Source of the DNA: Jejubacter calystegiae
GTDB lineage: Bacteria; Pseudomonadota; Gammaproteobacteria; Enterobacterales; Enterobacteriaceae
Direction: 5' to 3'
NCBI RefSeq assembly: GCF_005671395.1
Contig: NZ_CP040428.1
Location: 4,340,001-4,404,000, forward strand
DNA length: 64,000 nt
Shown here: piece by piece, positions 57,704 to 64,000 of the stretch
Position numbering within the stretch: the first letter of the stretch is position 1
How the letters are laid out: each line of letters starts with the position of its first letter
Translations under genes and position numbers: made by a program
The notes under the pieces: generated by a model
The model's database searches: none
What the model was told of the DNA's origin: nothing
What the model saw: the letters and a program-made list of their open reading frames with translations, nothing else

Positions 57704-58484
57704 GACCTGACCTCCTCATGGTGAAATTATCGTTTTGCTGCCCGTTCTGGCTGACAACCTGCGCCAGCCAGCGATGCACCTCGCCCACGCCGGACAGACG
57801 AAGCTGCGCCCGGGTTTCTCCCTCCCCGACTTTAATACTTATCCCATGCAGCCGGTTGACGACATCGAACCCGCTTTCATCGGTTAAATCATCGCCAACA
57901 AACAGCGGTCTGCGGCCGTTAAACGGCGATTCGCTCATAAAGGCCTCGATAGCCGCGCCTTTATTGACCGCCTGCGCTTTAATCTCTACCACACACTTGC
58001 CGGGCTGAAGCACCAGCGCCGGATGCTGAGCCACTACCCCCTGGGCCAGCGCCATCACGGCTGCGGCATGCTGAGGCGCCTGGCGATAGTGCAGCGCAAA
58101 AGCCGCGCCTTTGTTTTCAAGCCAGGTATCCTCAAGGGGGGAAAGCCCGTGGGTCAGGCTTTCCTGTAGTCTCGCGACCAGTGCGGGTGCGAGTTCGAAA
58201 CGGTGGGTCTTACCATGGATATCACGGCGTTCTGCGCCATGCACGCCCGCCAGCGGTAAACGCAGCGGAGCAGCCAGCTCATCCAGCTCGACTATGGAGC
58301 GCCCTGAAATCAATGCCACAGCCCCCTGTGTCAATTCTGCCAACTGCCCCAACAGCTGGCGAACTGGCTCCGGAATAAAGACCTGCTCCGGGCGCGGCTG
58401 AATCTCTGCCAGGGTACCGTCTAAATCGAAGAAAAAGCCGAAATGGCCAGGAATGAGGGGCGGTACAGATGAATCGTCAGTCAC
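57678..58484 (-). CDS. otsB: trehalose-6-phosphate phosphatase OtsB
   Basis: OtsB dephosphorylates trehalose-6-phosphate. The 268-residue HAD phosphatase (E. coli 266) carries the nucleophile motif FFFDLDGTLAEI (about 17-28), ALISGRS and the metal-binding GDDLTDESGFDVV. The start is GTG 58484 (MTDDSS), behind AAGGAGGAGA, as E. coli otsB also uses GTG; the frame to 58523 offers only a TTG. otsBA are one operon. Confidence 0.94.
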   Translation of the reverse strand: MTDDSSVPPLIPGHFGFFFDLDGTLAEIQPRPEQVFIPEPVRQLLGQLAELTQGAVALISGRSIVELDELAAPLRLPLAGVHGAERRDIHGKTHRFELAPALVARLQESLTHGLSPLEDTWLENKGAAFALHYRQAPQHAAAVMALAQGVVAQHPALVLQPGKCVVEIKAQAVNKGAAIEAFMSESPFNGRRPLFVGDDLTDESGFDVVNRLHGISIKVGEGETRAQLRLSGVGEVHRWLAQVVSQNGQQNDNFTMRRSGHESFSRSL

Positions 58485-58634
58485 CTTCTGTCTCCTCCTT
58501 ATGTGATATGGATGATAAGCCAAGCGTTACCTTTGATTATCATTCAACCATGTAAGTATAGACAGCATGGCAAAGCTCGCCATAATTGATTATAGCCTCA
58601 GGGCGCGGTGTGTCTGACGTTACGCTTTCAAATA

Positions 58635-58667
58635 AAAGAAAATCCCCGCCGGAAAGGGCCAGGGATT
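58635..58667 (-). terminator. terminator after the polyol dehydrogenase gene
   Basis: On the minus strand AATCCCTGGCC, six bases, GGCGGGGATT (imperfect stem) is followed by TTCTTTT. It lies about 90 bp beyond the dehydrogenase stop. The remainder of 58485-58758 holds the otsB promoter side and no gene. Confidence 0.55.
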
Positions 58668-58758
58668 GATAACTTTTCGCTATGGTTCAGTCCCTGCGTC
58701 GCGCAGGGCTGCCGGGCGCGGCGTCACGTCCGGCCCCATATTCCATCATTGACTCCGT

Positions 58759-59841
58759 TTAAGGCACCAGCAGTACTTTGATGGATTCGCCGCTGGCCGC
58801 CATGGCAAATCCCTGCTCCCACTGTTCCAGCGGCAGGGTATGGGTGACCACCCCTTCGGCCGTAAACAGCTTGCGGGCAAAAAAGTTGATCACCGTTTCA
58901 TAGCAATGGGGACCAAGGTGCGAACCGCGCACTTCCAGCTCTTTACGATCCCCGATGATCGACCAGTCCACCGTGGTCTCTTCGCCAAAAACGCTGAATT
59001 CCACATAGCGCCCGAGCTTGCGGATCATCTGCAGCCCCTGCTTTACCCCTGCCGGGTTACCGGTCGCTTCGATATACACATCGCAGCCGTAGCCGTCGGT
59101 CAGTTGCTTCACTTTACTGATGGCATCCTCTTCCAGCGGGTTAATCACCAGATCGGCCCCCAGCTTACGTGCCAGCTCCAGCCGTGCCGGTACCGTATCC
59201 AGTACGATAAACAGTTTAGGGTTTTTCAGGCGCGTTGCCTGGATCATCCCCAGCCCCAGCGGTCCGGCGCCAGCCAGCACCACCACATCATTAAATTCGA
59301 TGGTGGCGCGGTTTACCGCATGCACCGCGCAGGCGAAAGGTTCGATCAGCGCGCACTCCTCGTGGGTCAGACTGTCGGGGATACGGTGCACCCGGCTGTT
59401 GGGCTTAAAGATCATGTAATCCGCCATACCGCCATCGGCGTCTTCGCGCTGGAAGCCGTAGATGTCGTGCTTTTCGCACATCCAGTATTTGCCATCCTGA
59501 CAGAAGCGGCACTTGTTGCAGGGCACGATCTGCTCGGCGATCACCCGCTCCCCCACTTTGACGTTAAAGTGTTCCAGCGCTCCGGGACCGTAACCCACCA
59601 CGGTGCCATAGAATTCATGTCCCACCACCACCGGCGTTTTGACCCAGGCGGGCTGGCTGTCGCTGCCCCAGTACATGGGCGCGCCGTGGTGGCAGTGCAC
59701 ATCGGACGCGCAGATGCCGCAGGCGCCCACCTTAACCAACAGTTCGTTGGAACCCGGCTCCGGCAGCGGCGCCCGCTCCAGGCGATAATCTTTCGGGCCA
59801 TGATTCACCAGACGTTTAATCTCTTTGGGTAAGTTTTGCAT
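58759..59841 (-). CDS. zinc-type polyol dehydrogenase (erythritol/threitol dehydrogenase-like)
   Basis: A 360-residue medium-chain zinc dehydrogenase. It has the catalytic zinc site CGICASDVHCHHG and GHEFYG (residues about 40-75), a structural zinc loop with four Cys (CNKCRFCQDGKYWMC) and the NAD-binding glycine motif VLAGAGPLGLGMI. The overall sequence, notably PAWVKTPVVVGHEFYG and HDIYGFQRE, resembles the mycobacterial erythritol/L-threitol dehydrogenase EltD. The start is ATG 59841 behind GGAGAG; an ATG at 59874 falls inside the operator. It is last in a sugar-ABC gene group, so it probably oxidises the imported polyol. The exact substrate is unproven. Confidence 0.75.
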   Translation of the reverse strand: MQNLPKEIKRLVNHGPKDYRLERAPLPEPGSNELLVKVGACGICASDVHCHHGAPMYWGSDSQPAWVKTPVVVGHEFYGTVVGYGPGALEHFNVKVGERVIAEQIVPCNKCRFCQDGKYWMCEKHDIYGFQREDADGGMADYMIFKPNSRVHRIPDSLTHEECALIEPFACAVHAVNRATIEFNDVVVLAGAGPLGLGMIQATRLKNPKLFIVLDTVPARLELARKLGADLVINPLEEDAISKVKQLTDGYGCDVYIEATGNPAGVKQGLQMIRKLGRYVEFSVFGEETTVDWSIIGDRKELEVRGSHLGPHCYETVINFFARKLFTAEGVVTHTLPLEQWEQGFAMAASGESIKVLLVP

Positions 59842-59857
59842 GGTTGCTCTCTCCGGG

Positions 59858-59875
59858 AATGTTAACGTTAACATT
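59858..59875. promoter_or_regulatory. LacI-type operator, site 1 (dehydrogenase)
   Basis: AATGTTAACGTTAACATT is a perfect 18-bp palindrome, ending 17 bp before the dehydrogenase start. Near-copies occur at 63377-63394 and 63486-63503. Confidence 0.8.
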
Positions 59876-59912
59876 TATCGATAAAAAGTAGGGGCGCGCA
59901 CGCCCCGGTTAT

Positions 59913-60895
59913 TTAGCGTCGCTTCATCGAGCTCATCCAGATAGCGGCAAGGATGATGGCACCTTTAATCACATTCTGAACGTAGGGGGAGACTCCCATC
60001 AGATTGAGGCCGTTATTGAGTACCCCCAGCATCATCGCCCCGACCAGGGTACCGATAATCGCTCCCCTGCCCCCGGCGATGGCGGCACCGCCCAGCACCA
60101 CGGCGGCGATGGCGTCCAGTTCGAAACCTTCACCGGCGTTGGGTTGTCCGCTCATCAGGCGCGAGCTGAGCACCAGTCCGGCCAGCGCCGCGGTAAAACC
60201 GCTAATCACGTAAACCAGCAGCCGCACTCGCGGTACCTGAATACCGCTCAGGCGCGCCGCCTCGACGTTACCGCCCACCGAATAGAGATGGCGACCAAAG
60301 GGCATATGATTAAGGACTAACCAGGCCAGCAGATAGACCAGCAGCATCACCAGAATCGGTACCTGGATCCCAAACAGCGTGCCGCGCCCCAGCCAGGAGA
60401 AGGCGTCCGGCAGACCAGAAATCGGGTAGCCGCCGGTGTAAATCAGCCCCAGGCCGCGGGCGATGCCCATGGTCGCCAGGGTGACGATAATCGGCGGCAT
60501 CCGCAGCCAGGCGATACAGCTGCCGTTAATGGCGCCAAAAGCGGCGCCCACCGCCAGACCGGCCAGCATCGCCAGCGGCACCGGCACGCCAGCCACCATC
60601 AGCCCGGCGGCAACGGTGCCGGAAAGCGCCATCACCGGCCCCACCGACAGATCGATACCGCCGCTCAGAATGGCGCAGGTCATCCCCACGGCGATAATGG
60701 CGTTGATCGACACCTGGCGCGCCACGTTGGTCAGGTTATTGGCGGTCAGAAAGTTATCGTTAATAAAGATCATCAGCACAAACAGCACAATAAAGCCGAT
60801 GAACGGCAGAAATGCCGGATGATGAAGGCAGCGGTCCAGCCGACTGCGCGTCGCAGGCCGCGTTCCCTGAACGCCCTGAGACTGTGGAAGCGTAC

Positions 60896-60899
<4 letters not shown>
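59913..60899 (-). CDS. CUT2-type sugar ABC permease
   Basis: A 328-residue inner-membrane permease of the RbsC/AraH type, with about eight to ten helices. Visible family segments: [65 protein letters not shown] and [26 protein letters not shown] 60899 overlaps the ATPase stop in an ATGA. In E. coli araH occupies this side of otsB, but the neighbouring binding protein here is not AraF-like. Confidence 0.9.
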
Positions 60900-62386
<1,487 letters not shown>

Positions 62387-62404
62387 CAGCACTCTCCCGC
62401 CGCT

Positions 62405-63322
62405 TTACCAGCTGAAATCTTTGCCGTTATCTTTGGTAATTAATTTCACGTCCAGCGGCACGGTTTTCGGTACCTGGCTGCCCCAGTGCTTCGCCAGCGC
62501 CACGCCGATACCCAGCCGCACCATATCGCGCGGGTACTGCGCCGACGTGGCGATAAACGGTGAGTTGGGTTTCATAATCTCCTTGATGGCTTCCGGATGA
62601 CCGTCCACGCTCACCAGTTTGATGCTGGCGCCGTTAGCCTGGATGGCCGACAGCGCGCCAAGGGCGCCGACGTCGTTGACGCTAAACAGACCGGCGAGAT
62701 CCGGATTGCCCTGCAGCATGTTTTCAGTCACGGTCATCGCGGTGTCGCGTTCCTGACGCCCGTTCTGTTTGGTCACGATCTCAATATCGGGATACTTCTT
62801 CATCGCCGCTTCAAAACCTTTTACCCGCTCAAGAATCGGCACTACCGGAATCCCGTCGAGAATGGCGACTTTGCCCTTACCGCCCAGCGCTTTAGCCAGA
62901 TATTCCCCGGACTTAAAGCCTGCATCGTAGTTTTTGGAACCGACAAAGGCGTCGATGGGCCCCTGAGCCTGAGCGTCGATGGCGATCACCACCACTCCAG
63001 CCTTCTTCGCTTCATTAACGGCCGATTCCACGCCCACGGAATCTGCGGGATTGATCAGCAAAATGTCGATTTTCTTTTGCAGCATATCTTCGATGTCGTT
63101 GATCTGTTTGGAGACATCGTGGCGGGCATCGGCGGTAATCACCTGGGCGTTAATCTCCCCCGCCGCCTGGTCCAGCGCTTCTTTCATGGTGACAAAGTAG
63201 GCGTTGTTCATCTCCTGAAACGACATGCCGATGGTCAGCGGCTTTGCCATGGCTACAGTGGAAAAGCCAAACAGGGCCGCTGCGGCACAAAGCGCGCCGA
63301 TGCGTTGCATGATGTGAGTCAT
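62405..63322 (-). CDS. periplasmic sugar/polyol-binding protein
   Basis: A 305-residue type I (ribose-binding-like) periplasmic protein. The signal peptide ends near VAMA (residues 1-26). The mature part begins KPLTIGMSFQEMNNAYFVTMKEAL, and DILLINPADSVGVESAVNEAKKAGVVVIAID is the sugar-site segment. GKVAILDGIPVVPILERVKGFEAAM follows. It is unlike arabinose-binding AraF. ATG 63322 has GGGAG. Two operator copies lie upstream. Together with the dehydrogenase a polyol ligand is likely. Confidence 0.88.
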   Translation of the reverse strand: MTHIMQRIGALCAAAALFGFSTVAMAKPLTIGMSFQEMNNAYFVTMKEALDQAAGEINAQVITADARHDVSKQINDIEDMLQKKIDILLINPADSVGVESAVNEAKKAGVVVIAIDAQAQGPIDAFVGSKNYDAGFKSGEYLAKALGGKGKVAILDGIPVVPILERVKGFEAAMKKYPDIEIVTKQNGRQERDTAMTVTENMLQGNPDLAGLFSVNDVGALGALSAIQANGASIKLVSVDGHPEAIKEIMKPNSPFIATSAQYPRDMVRLGIGVALAKHWGSQVPKTVPLDVKLITKDNGKDFSW

Positions 63323-63376
63323 AGGGTGCTCCCGGTATTGTAGGGTCTATCGTTGTTATGAGAGGCGCACGCCAAA

Positions 63377-63394
63377 AATGTTAACGTCAACATT
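63377..63394. promoter_or_regulatory. LacI-type operator, site 2 (binding-protein gene)
   Basis: AATGTTAACGTCAACATT differs from site 1 by a single base. It lies 55 bp upstream of the binding-protein start, over the likely promoter. Confidence 0.8.
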
Positions 63395-63485
63395 TAAAAT
63401 GAGATCGTTAACAGCACATTGAATGGCTATCTGCCGCTCTGTTATTACTGCCTGTCTGTATATCGATCAAAAGTTAAGCACAGGT

Positions 63486-63503
63486 GAAGATAACGTCAAC
63501 ATC
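63486..63503. promoter_or_regulatory. LacI-type operator, site 3
   Basis: GAAGATAACGTCAACATC shares the core TAACGTCAACAT with site 2. It lies 109 bp further upstream, between the transporter and the regulator gene, and could serve as an auxiliary site for DNA looping. Confidence 0.6.
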
Positions 63504-63599
63504 TCGAATGCACGAAAACATGAAACCCCGAAGTGCGTCACAATTTATTAACACACTCTGTGACGCGCTAAGAGAGAAAGGGAACAATAAGTTGATTTT

Positions 63600-64000
63600 T
63601 CAGACGTTTTTCAGAAAGCCATTAATCATGACCCGGGCCTCGAACGGCTGACGTTCAATCGCGGCAAACATATTTTCGGAAACCAGCTTCGCCCACTGGT
63701 TATTGTCGTGCCAGATATGGGGAATGAGCACCCGGTAGTCCTCGGCGCAGGGCACTTCGTCGATAGAGATAAATCCCAGGTCCTGAAAATCCCAGCGCAG
63801 CGCCACGTGCACCGCCGCCAGGGTGATCATACCATTCAGCCCAACGATGCAGTCGTAGTGCTCGTTGACCGTGGAAAACCAGGATTGCAGCATCGCTTTG
63901 GCGTTTTCGTAGCGGTAGTCGCTGTAGAAGTAGCGGACGTTCACCTCCGGACCCAGACCGCTGCGGATCCCGGCAATGCGGTGCTGGGTAATGTGCGAAT
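63600..64000 (-). CDS. LacI-family repressor, C-terminal part (cut by window edge)
   Basis: The reading frame runs off the right edge of the window, so the DNA-binding domain is not visible. The part present is the end of the ligand-binding domain: SHITQHRIAGIRSGLGPEVNV just at the edge, AMLQSWFSTVNEHYDCIVGLNG, LGFISIDEVP and the conserved final segment. It stops 277 bp upstream of the transporter operon in the same direction. With three LacI-style palindromes on the transporter and dehydrogenase genes it is the obvious local repressor. Confidence 0.8.
   Translation of the reverse strand, partial: SHITQHRIAGIRSGLGPEVNVRYFYSDYRYENAKAMLQSWFSTVNEHYDCIVGLNGMITLAAVHVALRWDFQDLGFISIDEVPCAEDYRVLIPHIWHDNNQWAKLVSENMFAAIERQPFEARVMINGFLKNV

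Overview
The window reads as chromosome of a member of the Enterobacteriaceae (order Enterobacterales), related to but clearly not Escherichia coli. From 71 to 39443 the gene order follows the E. coli backbone purT-eda-edd-zwf-hexR-pykA-lpxM-mepM-znuACB-ruvBA-ruvC-yebC-nudB-aspS-yecDE-yecN-cmoAB-cutC-yecM-argS, with protein lengths almost identical to the E. coli ones. The tail carries uspC-otsA-otsB, which in E. coli lies on the far side of a flagellar/chemotaxis block. The genus cannot be fixed from the sequence alone.

Layout. (1) 1-9331: purine synthesis (purT, with a consensus PurR operator), the Entner-Doudoroff and pentose-phosphate entry genes (eda, edd, zwf), their regulator HexR, pyruvate kinase and lipid A acyltransferase. 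(2) 9602-18529: a six-gene leftward operon placed between lpxM and mepM, which are neighbours in E. coli. It encodes three glycosyltransferases, a one-chain ABC exporter, a large tandem kinase-like protein and an AlgE-type outer-membrane barrel, and looks like a glycan or glycolipid synthesis and export system. (3) 18964-32064: housekeeping block of murein endopeptidase, zinc uptake with a Zur site, Holliday-junction processing, aspartyl-tRNA synthetase and wobble-uridine modification. (4) 32134-36961: accessory genes around cutC (degenerate M14-like protein, TetR/flavoprotein pair, orphan small ORF, MalY-like lyase). (5) 36958-46960: yecM, argS, then a FecCD-type ABC importer plus a ModA-like protein behind a ModE-like operator, followed by torYZ. 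The context suggests molybdate or tungstate supply next to a molybdoenzyme. (6) 47113-54033: a small secreted or anchored protein, rhiN-rhiT for pectin-derived rhamnogalacturonides, a two-gene HEPN module between two copies of a terminator-containing repeat, and norVW. (7) 54157-58484: NorR enhancer sites, norR, uspC and trehalose synthesis otsBA. (8) 58759-64000: a polyol-type dehydrogenase, a CUT2-like sugar ABC importer and the C-terminal part of a LacI-type regulator, tied together by three copies of one palindromic operator.

Two features stand out. Between argS and uspC, where E. coli carries flhBAE, che, mot and flhDC, this genome instead has metal-oxyanion import, S/N-oxide respiration, pectin use, a HEPN module and nitric-oxide detoxification. 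The six-gene surface-glycan operon between lpxM and mepM is the strongest candidate for an undescribed system. No rRNA, tRNA, CRISPR array, transposase or phage gene was recognised.
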